A stretch of 34,112 nucleotides of DNA from PCC-9228 sp964477525 (GTDB lineage Bacteria; Cyanobacteriota; Cyanobacteriia; Cyanobacteriales; PCC-9228). Below the pieces are notes generated by a model, which saw only the letters and a program-made list of their open reading frames with translations, was not told the DNA's origin and made no database searches. Positions 16,648 through 26,087 of this stretch are shown here, piece after piece. Numbering within the stretch: position 1 is the stretch's first letter; each line of letters begins with the position of its first letter. The position numbers were made by a program, and so were the translations under genes. The stretch is from positions 1 through 34,112 of the forward strand of contig CAYZHY010000032.1 in NCBI GenBank assembly GCA_964477525.1, given 5' to 3'.

Positions 16648-18975
16648 ATGCAAGTTACCGAATCCCAAGAAAGTACATCCCAGCAACAACTTGCCAGCCG
16701 CGAAACCTTTACTCTCGATATCGGTGGCATGAAGTGCGCTGGATGTGTCAAAGCCGTAGAAAGCAAACTCACCCAACACCCCGGCGTTGTTTCGGCTAGG
16801 GTCAACCTGCCGATGGAACTTGCCACCGTAGAATGCGAAACCGATGCTGTAGAAGCCGAAGGATTAGCCCAGACGCTAACAGATGCTGGATTTCCCAGCC
16901 AACCTCGTTTGGGAGGTACCAGCCAGTACAAAGATATTAACGCCTCCAGACGTAAAGAAATTCGCGCTTCCATCTGGCGGTTATCGCTAGCAGCAGTATT
17001 GATTATCCTCTCTGGCTTGGGTCATTTTAGCCAGTTGGGCTGGTTGAGCAACATGTGGTTTCATTGGGGATTGGCGACCCTGACGTTGCTAATTCCAGGA
17101 CGTGCTATTTTGCAGGATGGCTGGAAGGGATGGTGGCATGGCAACCCCAACATGAATACGTTGGTAGGATTGGGGGCAACCAGTGCCTATTTGGCTAGCT
17201 GCGTGGCGTTGTGGTTTCCCCAATTGGGTTGGGAATGCTTTTTCGACGAACCGGTGATGTTGCTGGGATTTATTCTGTTAGGTCGTACGTTAGAACAAAT
17301 TGCCCGCTATCGCGCCGTATCTTCGCTCAGTTCTTTACTATCCCTCAAACCGACTACAGCTAGGTTGGTCAACCATGCGGAGGCTGACGGTAGTAGCAGT
17401 GTCGAAGTACCAGCCGATCGCGTGCGTGTGGGAGAATACGTGCGGGTTTTGCCAGGGGAAACCATCCCGGTAGACGGAGAAGTGGTTTGGGGAAAAACAG
17501 CGGTAGACGAATCGATGCTGACGGGAGAATCCATCCCAGCTAGCAAACAAACTGGCGATCGCGTAACTGGGGGAACCAGCAACCAATCGGGAGTGGTAGT
17601 CGTTCGGGTCACCCAAACTGGAGAAGATACCACCCTCTCCCATATTATTTCTTTGGTGGAAACGGCCCAAACCCGCAAGGCACCAGTACAAAAACTGGCA
17701 GATACCGTCGCGGGGTATTTTACCTACGGGGTGATGGCGATCGCGGCCATGACATTCCTATTTTGGTATTTTTTGGGAACGCAAATTTGGCCGGAAATTG
17801 TCGCTGCCAACGTTCCTACCATCGAACATGCCGCTCCCACAGATGGCATGGCTTCGCCGTTGTTGGTAAGTTTAAAATTAAGCATTGCGGTTTTGGTGAT
17901 TGCTTGTCCTTGCGCGTTGGGATTGGCAACACCAACGGCGATTTTGGTGGGTACTGGTGTTGGTGCAGAAAATGGTTTGCTCATCAAAGGCGGCGATGTT
18001 CTGGAACGGGTTCGCCATTTGGATACGGTGGTTTTTGACAAGACGGGAACCTTAACCACCGGTCAGCCAAAGATTACCGATTGCTTGCCGATGGCTAATA
18101 TAACTGCCGATCGCTTGTTGCAAGTAGCCGCAGCAGCAGAAAGCGGTACTTCCCATCCCCTAGCGACCACCATGCAAGCAGCAGCCACAGAAGGTGGTAC
18201 TCCCCTGTTACCGGCAAAAGATTTTCATACAGAACCAGGATGGGGAATTCGCGCCACCGTGGAGGAAGACCGAGTTTTGGTGGGAACTTCAAATTGGCTG
18301 TTGAAAAATGGCGTATCGGTAGAAGCAGCAGCGGATACGGTGGTACAACTGGAAGCAGCTGGCAAAACCGTGGCGTATGTGGCTGTGAATGAAGCTTTGG
18401 TAGGGGTGATTGCGCTGAGCGATCGCTTGAAAGAGGATGCGGTAAAAACGGTGAAAGGCTTGCAAGCTATGGGATTGCGGGTGATGGTTTTAACTGGCGA
18501 TCGCACGGCTGAAACCATTGCCGAACCTTTGGGCTTGGACCGAGATAATATTATGGTGCAGGTGCCACCAGATGGAAAAGCAGCAGCGATCGCAGCCATT
18601 CAGGAAAACCACCACCGCGTAGCCATGGTTGGCGATGGCATTAACGACGCACCGGCTTTGGCACAAGCGGATGTGGGGATTAGTTTGTCGGCGGCTACCG
18701 ATGTAGCGATGGAAACCGCTCATATTACCTTGATGCGCAACCGGCTAAGCGATGCAATTGAGGCAATTCGTCTCAGCCGTGCTACATTTCGTAAAATTCG
18801 CCAAAATTTATTTTGGGCTTTGATTTACAATACGGTAGGCATTCCCGTGGCAGCAGGCGTGCTTTTGCCTAGTTGGGGCATTATGCTGAACCCCTCTACA
18901 GCAGGTGCGTTGATGGCATTTAGTTCTGTGAGTGTAGCGGTGAATTCTCTGCTGTTGCGTTACAGCGATCGCTAA
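16648..18975 (+). CDS. Copper-type heavy-metal P1B ATPase
   Basis: This is an ATP-driven metal transporter of 775 residues. It has an N-terminal heavy-metal-associated domain with GMKCAGC (cysteines 30 and 33), membrane spans, the TGES actuator motif, the CPC transport motif (cysteines 420 and 422), the phosphorylated aspartate 464 in DKTGT, and GDGINDAP at 662-669. The CPC motif indicates Cu(I) or Ag(I). Cyanobacteria usually have two such pumps, CtaA for import and PacS for thylakoid delivery; the GMKCAGCVKAVE site looks more like CtaA, but I am not certain. No in-frame start exists between the upstream stop and this ATG. Confidence 0.93.
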   Translation: MQVTESQESTSQQQLASRETFTLDIGGMKCAGCVKAVESKLTQHPGVVSARVNLPMELATVECETDAVEAEGLAQTLTDAGFPSQPRLGGTSQYKDINASRRKEIRASIWRLSLAAVLIILSGLGHFSQLGWLSNMWFHWGLATLTLLIPGRAILQDGWKGWWHGNPNMNTLVGLGATSAYLASCVALWFPQLGWECFFDEPVMLLGFILLGRTLEQIARYRAVSSLSSLLSLKPTTARLVNHAEADGSSSVEVPADRVRVGEYVRVLPGETIPVDGEVVWGKTAVDESMLTGESIPASKQTGDRVTGGTSNQSGVVVVRVTQTGEDTTLSHIISLVETAQTRKAPVQKLADTVAGYFTYGVMAIAAMTFLFWYFLGTQIWPEIVAANVPTIEHAAPTDGMASPLLVSLKLSIAVLVIACPCALGLATPTAILVGTGVGAENGLLIKGGDVLERVRHLDTVVFDKTGTLTTGQPKITDCLPMANITADRLLQVAAAAESGTSHPLATTMQAAATEGGTPLLPAKDFHTEPGWGIRATVEEDRVLVGTSNWLLKNGVSVEAAADTVVQLEAAGKTVAYVAVNEALVGVIALSDRLKEDAVKTVKGLQAMGLRVMVLTGDRTAETIAEPLGLDRDNIMVQVPPDGKAAAIAAIQENHHRVAMVGDGINDAPALAQADVGISLSAATDVAMETAHITLMRNRLSDAIEAIRLSRATFRKIRQNLFWALIYNTVGIPVAAGVLLPSWGIMLNPSTAGALMAFSSVSVAVNSLLLRYSDR

Positions 18976-18989
18976 TTACCCAAAAAAAT

Positions 18990-19020
18990 CCCCCAGTGGT
19001 ATACTGGAGGTCTAGTTTTT
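18990..19020 (+). terminator. Terminator hairpin after the metal ATPase gene
   Basis: CCCCCAGT and ACTGGAGG form a stem with one mismatch and a five-base loop, followed by TCTAGTTTTT. It sits 15 bases after the ATPase stop and at the end of the convergent gene, so it may act on both strands. Confidence 0.6.
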
Positions 19021-19366
19021 AACCAGCTACGCTTTCTAAAAGTTTCCACTGTTGGTTGTTAGCGATCGCGTTGCTGAGCAGATCGAACATTTGCCGACAG
19101 TGGTTATCCAATTGTAAAGGCAACTCTTCATTTTTCAAGACGAAGTTCATGCGGACTTCTTCCTCGGTGGTCGTAGTTTTATCGATGAGAATTTCCACAG
19201 TCACTAACTTGGCAAAGGAAACTTTTCCAGGTTTTTCCCGTGCCATCATGTAATCTCCGGTATCGTAAATAATATCGAAGCCGCAGGACTCTAACATCTC
19301 TGATAGTAACTGCCGGAAACCTTCGAGAGGAACGGCAACAACGAACAAACCCGTGTAGCGAGCCAT
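19019..19366 (-). CDS. Conserved cyanobacterial hypothetical protein (115 aa)
   Basis: The soluble protein begins MARYTGLFVVAVPLEGFRQLL and ends in a helical segment with DLLSNAIANNQQWKLLESV. Its composition and mixed alpha/beta pattern look like a genuine protein, and GGGAG precedes the ATG at good spacing. I do not recognise a named family, catalytic motif or membrane segment. It is convergent with the metal ATPase and shares its terminator. Confidence 0.75.
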   Translation of the reverse strand: MARYTGLFVVAVPLEGFRQLLSEMLESCGFDIIYDTGDYMMAREKPGKVSFAKLVTVEILIDKTTTTEEEVRMNFVLKNEELPLQLDNHCRQMFDLLSNAIANNQQWKLLESVAG

Positions 19367-20179
19367 AAAGAACTCCCGGCATTTCGTAGAACAACTTTTT
19401 TCTGAAAATTCCGCCCTCTATAGAGATGCGGATGGTTGCGATTGGTGTTTTTGAGCGATGTCGTCGAGCCAACGCCGACGAACCCACAGCATCGGCTTTT
19501 GGTATTGAGGGAATAACGCCTTCTCGCCAATTGCCGTTTCGTTCTAGTTATTTGGCTGGCCTTGGTGGCTAGCCGCATTCTCGCGATCGCTTTCTAGAAC
19601 CCAAGCCGACTCCTGGGATTTGCAAGAGACAATTGGTCTTTTCGTATAGACGATGGCATTCTGGGCTGTCAGCCTTAGCGTAGACCCGAGCTTCGACCGA
19701 CGGAGAGTTCGCCACCCGAGGCTACTTTCCGTTTTCCCGCTCGATCGAAATTATACTGGAATTTCCTCGTTTTCGGAGACTAAAAAACTCAGCGCCAACG
19801 ACCCCCATTTCGGCACGTCGCTTTTCGCCTGGTTTGCTAGCACGGGGAAATTGGCCAATTTATCTAACAAGGCTAACATCCCATCAGCTCTTTGGATAGA
19901 GGCTAATTGGGATTGGAAAAATAGAGGGATGGAAAACGCGATCGCTGCCAGTCAGATGTGGCCATTTCCATTCCCTCCCCACAAATGTTTTGCCGAACTG
20001 TAAGTGCAGCAAAGCTAACCGCTACGCCTATATACCCTGGTTTTTTATCGCTTGGGAGTTATTTTGAAAACCTCGTGTGGGGGCCCCCTACCAAACTTTT
20101 ATTTGAATGGCAGTTGTCACCCCCTACGCCAACCGAGCGTTCGTAGACTCCCAACCCGACCCTATGGGAAGTTCCCTAG
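19367..20179. other. Gene-free region, 813 bases
   Basis: No frame here has convincing protein composition or a ribosome binding site. The longest open frame (116 codons at 19653-20003) is proline-, serine- and tryptophan-rich and looks random. A perfect palindrome GGGGGCCCCC lies at 20079-20088. The size is unusual for this compact window, so a decayed gene or an unrecognised RNA is possible, but I see no known RNA family. Confidence 0.5.
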
Positions 20180-20497
20180 CTACGACTCGGAGTTCGAGTC
20201 TGGGTATTGATTGTTGCGCAGCTGTTCGGCTTCCGGACATTCATCCGAAACCAAAGGATCGACGTTACCTTTAGGAACGCCTGCTAACTTTTGTGTAATG
20301 GCACCAATGCTTTCCAGGCGTACCATCTCTTCCCAAGAGCAAATTTCTTCTTCTTCTTCGGTTTCGTACCGCAGTGTTACCAAATCTCCTTCAATATCAA
20401 CAATGCGAGTTCGCTCGATCCAGCGCTGTTGGTCCCGCAAGAAAACGCAGATTTCCTGACCATCGCAGCAAAGTTGATAAATCTTGCGGTGTAGCAT
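20180..20497 (-). CDS. Conserved cyanobacterial hypothetical protein, DUF6679-like
   Basis: The chosen start gives MLHRKIYQLCCDGQEICVFL and is preceded by CAGGAGAAG at proper spacing. An ATG 12 codons upstream lacks such a site. The 105-residue soluble protein has an SH3-like or beta-barrel-like N-terminal half (WIERTRIVDIEGDLVTLRYE), an acidic run, then CSWEEMVRLESIGAITQKL and a hydrophilic tail. I recall this as a small cyanobacterial family of unknown function, possibly DUF6679, but the number is from memory. Confidence 0.8.
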   Translation of the reverse strand: MLHRKIYQLCCDGQEICVFLRDQQRWIERTRIVDIEGDLVTLRYETEEEEEICSWEEMVRLESIGAITQKLAGVPKGNVDPLVSDECPEAEQLRNNQYPDSNSES

Positions 20498-20775
20498 GAG
20501 TCGCTTCTCCTGGGGCGTCAACTTCTTTCCCAAATATAGGTTTTGCTATGGTTTTCGGCAGGGCATGCGTCCGTACCTGAAATATCGATGGAAGATATAT
20601 GGAGGAAGACGCTACCAAGCCGATGCCTGTTGGTGGATGCTTATCCCCCATAGGCGTTACTCTCAGAGTAGATTCTAACTCATTATGGGGCTCGCTTCAT
20701 CAATGGCAACAAAAAACCTTTAATGCCTTCATTCCCCTAATTTAGATATTTTCTAACATTTTTTCGATTATCCCC
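20498..20775. other. Intergenic region upstream of tRNA-Lys, no gene seen
   Basis: This stretch between the minus-strand hypothetical gene and the tRNA-Lys promoter has no supported coding frame. It presumably carries the promoter of the hypothetical gene on the minus strand. No strong hairpin or repeat was noticed. Confidence 0.5.
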
Positions 20776-20805
20776 TTGCATAGCGATCGAACCTCGTGCT
20801 ATATT
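20776..20805 (+). promoter_or_regulatory. Candidate promoter of tRNA-Lys
   Basis: TTGCAT and TATATT are separated by 18 bases, which include a HIP1-related GCGATCG. The -10 box ends 44 bases before the mature tRNA, giving a short 5' leader. Confidence 0.6.
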
Positions 20806-20849
20806 TAAAAAATGTGCTGAAAGAAAAACAGCAACCCCCACCATGGGTT

Positions 20850-20921
20850 GGGTCGCTAACTCAACGGTAGAGTACTCGGCTTTTAACCGATTAGTTCTGG
20901 GTTCGAATCCCAGGCGACCCA
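20850..20921 (+). tRNA. trnK: tRNA-Lys (anticodon UUU)
   Basis: GGGTCGC at the 5' end pairs with GCGACCC at the 3' end, followed by discriminator A. The D arm holds CTCAACGGTAGAG, the anticodon loop is CTTTTAA with anticodon TTT, and the T arm is CTGGGTTCGAATCCCAG. The length is 72 bases and CCA is not encoded. It stands alone upstream of the convergent chlM gene. Confidence 0.95.
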
Positions 20922-21077
20922 TTCAGGAAATTCCATAAATTCAAAACTAGAGTGTCCGCGTTTGAAAAGAAAGCGCGGATTTGTAATTTCTTATAGCCGA
21001 ATTTGTACAAACGGATTTGCCACATAGCAATGGTCCCTAAAACCAGTGCTTTCGGCAGCATGACTTGGTTGGCCCAA

Positions 21078-21105
21078 CCCCCCTTGAATCAAGAAAAAAG
21101 GGGGG
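21078..21105. terminator. Hairpin between tRNA-Lys and chlM
   Basis: CCCCCCTT and AAGGGGGG form a perfect 8-base-pair stem with a 12-base loop, about 60 bases past the chlM stop on the minus strand. The A-run lies in the loop side rather than after the stem, so termination is plausible but not certain. Confidence 0.45.
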
Positions 21106-21166
21106 CTATCGGTATCGATCTCTTGCAGGGACTTACTACCACAATGGCGACCAACCAACTGGCTTT

Positions 21167-21862
21167 TTAACTGCGAACAGCTTCCAAAATACAGGCATAG
21201 TAGAAACGACTGCGAATCATATCAGTACGTTGGATGGTAAAGCCGTTATTTTGTAAAATTTGCACAATATCCGCTTCCCGATGTTGATAAGCGCGCGTGG
21301 TTTTGCTGGGACCGGGAAACATTTCGCCAATCTTTTTCAATAAGCTCAGGGCAAATGTTTTGGGAGCAAAGCTAACAATGAGGCGAGATTCTGCCATGGA
21401 TGCCAGATGGTTCATCATTTCCACCGCATTTTCCTGGGGATAGTGAATCAAAACATCCAAGCAGATCGCCGTATGATAGCTACCGCTTACATGTTCCAAA
21501 TCTTGTACCGAAAAGTGCAAATTGTTCAAATTGGTAGGGGATAGCGTGGCTTTTGCACGTTCTTGACCTTCAGCAACCATTTTTTCAGAAATATCGCTGG
21601 CATAGACGATCGCGCCCGATTCTGCCAGGGGAATGCTGAGACTACCAACGCCACAACCGGCATCGCAAATCGACATTCCCTGTAGATTGCCATCTTCTCG
21701 CAGCCAATTGAGAATGGTTTCAATAGTTTGTTGGTGTCCTTTGCGAATATCCCGCTGTACTTTGTTTACATCATCGCCTTCGCCGTAAATGCGTCGCCAG
21801 CGATCGAAACCAGTGGTATTGAAATATTCTTTGACTTCAGTTTTATCGTCAGCAGTTTTCAT
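21167..21862 (-). CDS. chlM: Magnesium-protoporphyrin IX methyltransferase
   Basis: ChlM transfers a methyl group from SAM to the C13 propionate of Mg-protoporphyrin IX, a committed step of chlorophyll synthesis. The 231 residues include the typical N-terminal EYFNTTGFDRWRRIYGEGDDVN, the SAM site CDAGCGVGSLSIPLA, ASDISEKMV, the CLDVLIHYP segment and the conserved GPSKTTRAYQHREADI, all specific to this family. A GGG-containing purine run (AAGGG) lies upstream of the ATG. Confidence 0.97.
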   Translation of the reverse strand: MKTADDKTEVKEYFNTTGFDRWRRIYGEGDDVNKVQRDIRKGHQQTIETILNWLREDGNLQGMSICDAGCGVGSLSIPLAESGAIVYASDISEKMVAEGQERAKATLSPTNLNNLHFSVQDLEHVSGSYHTAICLDVLIHYPQENAVEMMNHLASMAESRLIVSFAPKTFALSLLKKIGEMFPGPSKTTRAYQHREADIVQILQNNGFTIQRTDMIRSRFYYACILEAVRS

Positions 21863-21930
21863 AAAAAATGGCCCTTGGGCTGGTGGGTGAATAACGTTCG
21901 ATGGGTGGATAACGGGAAATTATTATAATA

Positions 21931-23115
21931 TCAAGATTGTTCCTTTTGTCTATCCACAAGCAAACGCTGGCTGGTTAGTTGTTGTTTGGTAGCATCCCAA
22001 TGCCAGCGCAGCAAGATTGCCGGTTGACCTAGATCCCAAGGTTCCCATCCCAAAGCTTCTCGGGGAGAGTGGGTTGCCATAGCGATCGCAGTTTCCACAT
22101 CGCAAAGGTTCCAGGATACCAAATTTTGCACCCCGGCTAGCAAAGGTAACGTCGTCCCAGCCAGGGTACCATTCGACAAACGCGCCGTACCGTTTTTTAC
22201 CGCGATCGCTCTGGTATCCCAAGGATATTCCCCATCCGGGCATCCCAAAGGCGCCAGGGCATCGCTGACCAAAAATACCCCCTGCGCGTATTCGCTGGCA
22301 CGGAGTAAAATTTGTAACATGGTCGGGCAGACGTGAACCCCATCCGCGATCGCACCGCATTTTACTTGGGGATGAACCATCGCCGCACCCAAAAGACCCG
22401 GTTCTCGGTGGTGCAAACCGGGCATAGCATTAAACGCATGGGTCACCAAAGAAGCACCTTGTTGAAAGGCTCGATGCGCCTGTTCGTAAGTAGCCATGGA
22501 ATGCCCCAAACTAACCCGAATTCCCAATTTTGATAAATAGGAAATCGCTTCGCCAGTAGGGTCTAGTTCCGGAGCAACGGTCATCATTTTGACAACATGG
22601 GCATACTCGCCCAATACCCGCTTCACCTGTTCCGCATCGAACGTTTGTAAGTGTTGCGGGGGATGAGCGCCGCATTTTTGGCGATTGAGAAAAGGCCCTT
22701 CTAAATGTACGCCCAGAACTTTGGCAGCATTTGTGGGCTGAATTTGCGCTTGCTGTTGGACCATAAAATCGGCAAAAGCAGCTAGCGCTTTCTGAATTTT
22801 TGCCACCGAAGTGGTGACAATGGTCGGTAAAAATCCATCAATGCCCTGCATCCAAAGCCACCGACAAATTTCGGAAAGTTTTTGCTGGTGTTGCCCATCC
22901 ATATCGGGAAAAGCAAACCCCAAAGCCCCATTAATTTGCAAATCCAGACCACCCCGCGACAGCCAATCTCCCGCCAAATCTAGCTGTGGGTGTTCGCAAT
23001 GGCTGGGAGCATTCCCCATCGTATCCATCGCTTCGATCGTCCCTTTAGCGCCTATACGCAACCAGTACAACCCCTGCTTGCCGATAATGCGGGCATTGGT
23101 AATCTCTAGAGTCAT
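21931..23115 (-). CDS. nagA: N-acetylglucosamine-6-phosphate deacetylase
   Basis: NagA hydrolyses GlcNAc-6-phosphate to glucosamine-6-phosphate and acetate in amino-sugar recycling. The amidohydrolase features are LDLQINGALGF near the N-terminus, GVHLEGPFLN with the metal-binding glutamate, SLGHSMATYEQ and LVTHAFNAMPGLHHREPG, and later LVSDALAPLG. The ATG giving MTLEITNARI is preferred to one 14 codons upstream because GAAGGTG lies just before it and the extra residues look non-homologous. It is divergent from purE, with 83 bases between the starts. Confidence 0.95.
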   Translation of the reverse strand: MTLEITNARIIGKQGLYWLRIGAKGTIEAMDTMGNAPSHCEHPQLDLAGDWLSRGGLDLQINGALGFAFPDMDGQHQQKLSEICRWLWMQGIDGFLPTIVTTSVAKIQKALAAFADFMVQQQAQIQPTNAAKVLGVHLEGPFLNRQKCGAHPPQHLQTFDAEQVKRVLGEYAHVVKMMTVAPELDPTGEAISYLSKLGIRVSLGHSMATYEQAHRAFQQGASLVTHAFNAMPGLHHREPGLLGAAMVHPQVKCGAIADGVHVCPTMLQILLRASEYAQGVFLVSDALAPLGCPDGEYPWDTRAIAVKNGTARLSNGTLAGTTLPLLAGVQNLVSWNLCDVETAIAMATHSPREALGWEPWDLGQPAILLRWHWDATKQQLTSQRLLVDRQKEQS

Positions 23116-23198
23116 GGCACCTTCTCTAGCTCTTGACAAAAGACACGAGACAAACAACCAATAACAAACAGCAATTATCTCAGAAGAAGGTAACTACC

Positions 23199-23723
23199 AT
23201 GACACAACCTCTTATCGGCATCATCATGGGCAGCGATTCCGATTTGCCCACCATGAAAGAAGCGATCGCCATTTGCGAAGAATTTGACATTGCCCACGAA
23301 GTCGCGATCGTATCCGCCCATCGTACCCCACAACGAATGGTCGAGTACGCCCAAAACGCTCACCAACGGGGATTAAAAGCTATTATTGCCGGCGCTGGCG
23401 GTGCCGCCCACTTACCGGGCATGGTAGCCTCTTTAACTCCCTTACCCGTCATCGGCGTACCCATTCCCAGCCGCCACCTACAGGGCGTTGATTCCCTGTA
23501 CTCCATCGTACAAATGCCAGGGGGCATTCCCGTAGCCACCGTCGCCATTGGCAACGCCAAAAACGCCGGATTGCTAGCTGTACAAATGCTTGCTGCGCAC
23601 CAACCCCAACTGTTGGAAAAAGTCCAGCAATACCGCCAAACCCTAGCAGAATCCGTGTATCAGAAACAAGAAAACCTAGACCAACAGGGATATCAAACCT
23701 ACTTGCGATCGAAGGAAAAATAG
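23199..23723 (+). CDS. purE: N5-carboxyaminoimidazole ribonucleotide mutase
   Basis: PurE moves the carboxyl group of N5-CAIR to give CAIR in purine synthesis. The 174 residues have the class I pattern MGSDSDLPTM, EVAIVSAHRTP, AGAGGAAHLPGM, and VPIPSRHLQGVDSLYSIVQM. This ATG has AGAAGAAGG nine bases upstream; upstream in-frame codons lack family similarity. The dispersed octamer repeat begins immediately after its stop codon. Confidence 0.97.
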   Translation: MTQPLIGIIMGSDSDLPTMKEAIAICEEFDIAHEVAIVSAHRTPQRMVEYAQNAHQRGLKAIIAGAGGAAHLPGMVASLTPLPVIGVPIPSRHLQGVDSLYSIVQMPGGIPVATVAIGNAKNAGLLAVQMLAAHQPQLLEKVQQYRQTLAESVYQKQENLDQQGYQTYLRSKEK

Positions 23724-23902
23724 GCGTGGGTGCGTGGGAAATTGGGTGCGTGGGAGCTTGGGTGCGTGGGAGCTTGGGAGCTTGGGTGCTTGGAAAATAG
23801 AAAAGTACATAGATAAAGTGCAATGAATTGTTTTCTCCCATGCCCCGACGCCCCGAAACCCCGACGCTCCGACGCCCCGACGCCCCCATGCCCCGATGCC
23901 CT
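23724..23902 (-). repeat. Dispersed octamer-core-octamer element, copy B (inverted)
   Basis: Read on the minus strand, the element has a left array of about eight octamers of type GCRTSGGG (23839-23902), an invariant 44-base core (23795-23838) and a right array of about nine octamers alternating CCAAGCTC and CCACGCAC types (23724-23794). The core is identical over 44 bases to the copy after ispH. The two arrays are partly complementary (GC-TGGG against CCCA-GC), so transcripts could fold into a long imperfect stem with the core as loop. The first octamer abuts the purE stop codon. Confidence 0.85.
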
Positions 23903-24347
23903 TCTTCCGCAATTTTATGGGATTTCCCAGAGCTTTCTAGGTAAAAGCTGAGAAAATGTATTATCTGATACAGAATAATCCCCTTGGTAACTGGCAAAAA
24001 TACATTCTATGCATTGGTCGAAAAACTGCTCTCAGCAAATCCATCGCTTTCCTAGTAACTACTTGGCAAAAATTGGGTGATGTTGGTAGTTATTCCCTGG
24101 GAGCTATTCCTTTGTTTTCGATCCCCTTTTTGGAAATCCAGGTAAAAAAACCATTTCTAATTGCCGAAAAAGGCAGTTTGATGGATAGGCTGCTATTTAC
24201 CAAAGCAGTAAAACCGATCCAACCAAAGCCTATATAAATGGGTTAACTAGGATTATCAAACCGCGAACGAGTGTTGCGGTTTGAGGTTACCAAACGAGTA
24301 AATCTGCTCTGTGAGTACCAACCGAAGTAATCAGGTAACATCAAACA
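23903..24347. other. Leader and intergenic region upstream of amt
   Basis: No reliable gene is seen. A 93-codon frame (23956-24237) lacks a Shine-Dalgarno sequence and recognisable features. Nearer amt, TCAAACCGC (24256-24264) and GCGGTTTGA (24276-24284) form a perfect 9-base-pair stem with an 11-base loop, 64 bases before the start codon. No canonical NtcA site (GTA-N8-TAC) was found. Confidence 0.5.
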
Positions 24348-25875
24348 ATGACTGCAATCGTCAAACGAAAATCTAGTAAATCTAGAAATCGCCAAAAAGC
24401 GAATCGATATACAGCCGCTTGGTGGTTGCCTAGAATTCCCAAGAAATGGCGACGCATCTCCCCTAGCTTGTGGGCTTGTATTCCCCTTGCTTTTCTCATT
24501 GTTGCCCTTTGGAGTACGGCAGCGTCTGCTCAGGAAGAAGAGTTAACCCCAGAATACATTAAGGGGGTATTGAATACCATCTGGATTGTCGTTGCCTCCG
24601 TACTAGTCATTTTCATGAACGCTGGCTTCGGCATGCTGGAAACTGGNNNNNNNNNNNNNNNNNNNNNNNNNNNNNNNNNNNNNNNNNNNNNNNNNNNNNN
24701 NNNNNNNNNNNNNNNNNNNNNNNNNNNNNNNNNNNNNNNNNNNNNNTTTTGCCCTGGCTACGCTCATTTATTGGGCGATTGGTTTTTCTTTCATGTACGG
24801 TATTCCAGGCTCTACCCCTCAAGATACACCCCCAAATCCTTACATTGGCCTTGGTGGCTGGTTTCTCAGCAGTAACAATCCAGGTACCTATCAAGAGTCT
24901 CCCTTCCCAGAAGGATTACCCATTCCCGTTGCCTTCCTGTTCCAAGTGGCGTTTGCTGCTACGGCAGCTACCATCGTTTCTGGTGCTGTAGCCGAAAGGG
25001 TAAGGTTTTCCGCTTTTATCGTTTTCAGCCTGCTGCTGATAGGAATTGCTTACCCAATTACCGGTCATTGGACCTGGGGAGGCGGTTGGCTGAACAACGT
25101 TCTCGATGGAGGATATGCATTCAAAGACTTTGCTGGCTCTACAATTGTCCACTCTGTTGGTGGTTGGGCAGCTTTGACAGGAGCCTTTTGGATTGGACCT
25201 AGAACCGGTAAGTACGAAGACGGCAGATCGCGAGCCATCCCCGGGCATAATATGAGTTTGGCAACGCTGGGATGTTTGATTCTGTGGATTGGCTGGTTTG
25301 GATTTAACCCCGGTTCCGAACTGGCTGCGACAGAGAACGTTCCTTACATTGCCGTTACCACTAACCTATCGGCGGCTGCTGGTGGTGTGGCAGCTACCAT
25401 CACTTCTACGCTTAGAGATGGCAAGCCCGATATTTCCATGATTATTAACGGGATTTTAGGCGGCTTGGTAGCGATTACTGCCGGTTGCAATGCCATGACC
25501 TATGCGGGAGCCGCTATCACTGGTGCTATTGCCGGTGTTTTGGTTGTTTTCGCAGTAACTTTCTTCGACAGCATTCTCAAGATTGACGACCCAGTGGGGG
25601 CCATTTCCGTCCACTTGGTTAATGGTGCTTGGGGAACCATTGCCGTAGCCTTTCCTTTCTTTACCCAAGCCGATAGTACAGCCCATTTTGGAACTCAAAT
25701 TATCGGTATTCTTAGTATCGGTTTGTTTACCGTGGTGCTTTCTTCCATCTTTTGGCTAATTTTGAAAGTTACCCTGGGAATTCGCGTTTCCGAAGAAGAG
25801 GAAAAACAAGGGTTGGATATTGGCGAACATGGCATGGAAGCATACCATGGTTTCATCAAAGAAGCTTCGAAGTAG
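24348..25875 (+). CDS. amt: Ammonium transporter (interrupted by assembly gap)
   Basis: Amt proteins conduct ammonium across the cytoplasmic membrane. The N-terminal part has a basic, signal-like region ending WSTAASAQEEE, then NTIWIVVASVLVIFMNAGFGMLETG. After the gap follow FALATLIYWAIGF, AATAATIVSGAVAERV, the conserved DFAGSTIVHSVGGWAAL, GWFGFNPGSEL and VHLVNGAWGT, ending in a short cytoplasmic tail. The two halves are in different frames across 100 N, but homology shows one gene; only about 17 residues appear to be missing, corresponding to the usual FCRQKN region. The gene is therefore likely intact in the organism. Confidence 0.93.
24647..24746. other. Assembly gap of exactly 100 N
   Basis: One hundred ambiguous bases are a conventional placeholder for a gap of unknown length. 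To keep the amt reading frame the true length must be divisible by three, which 100 is not. Family length suggests about 51 bases. Confidence 0.95.
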
Positions 25876-26087
25876 GGTTGTTTCTGTCTGAAGCGCGAAA
25901 AAGCAACCGTTCAATTTGGTTAAATTTTATGATGTTAGAGTGGGAAGTTGCTCAATTTCCTGCTCTTTTTTTGTAGAGTTGGGGGTATGGTGGGAAATTT
26001 GATGTTCTAAAGTTCCCCCATGCCAAAATTTCGGGGCTAATTCCATGGCACAATCGTTGGGAAAGCGTTTGGGTTGAGGCAATTGGC

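Noticed and set aside
19653..20003. 116-codon frame in the long gene-free region
   Set aside because: Composition rich in Pro, Ser and Trp, no start signals and no recognisable motif.
20737..20922. Minus-strand frame across the tRNA-Lys
   Set aside because: Its coding end is simply the complement of the tRNA gene.
23676..23912. Small frames encoding GAWG- and KLPSSHAP-like repeats
   Set aside because: These are translations of the octamer arrays of the dispersed repeat, not proteins. The same applies near 28274-28600.
23956..24237. 93-codon frame upstream of amt
   Set aside because: No Shine-Dalgarno sequence and no recognisable domain; more likely part of the amt leader. Kept only as a remark.
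24286..24347. Possible glutamine riboswitch (glnA motif) before amt
   Set aside because: Only a short GAAGTA fragment resembles the motif; the conserved GTTCA and GGACGGAAGTAGG parts are absent.
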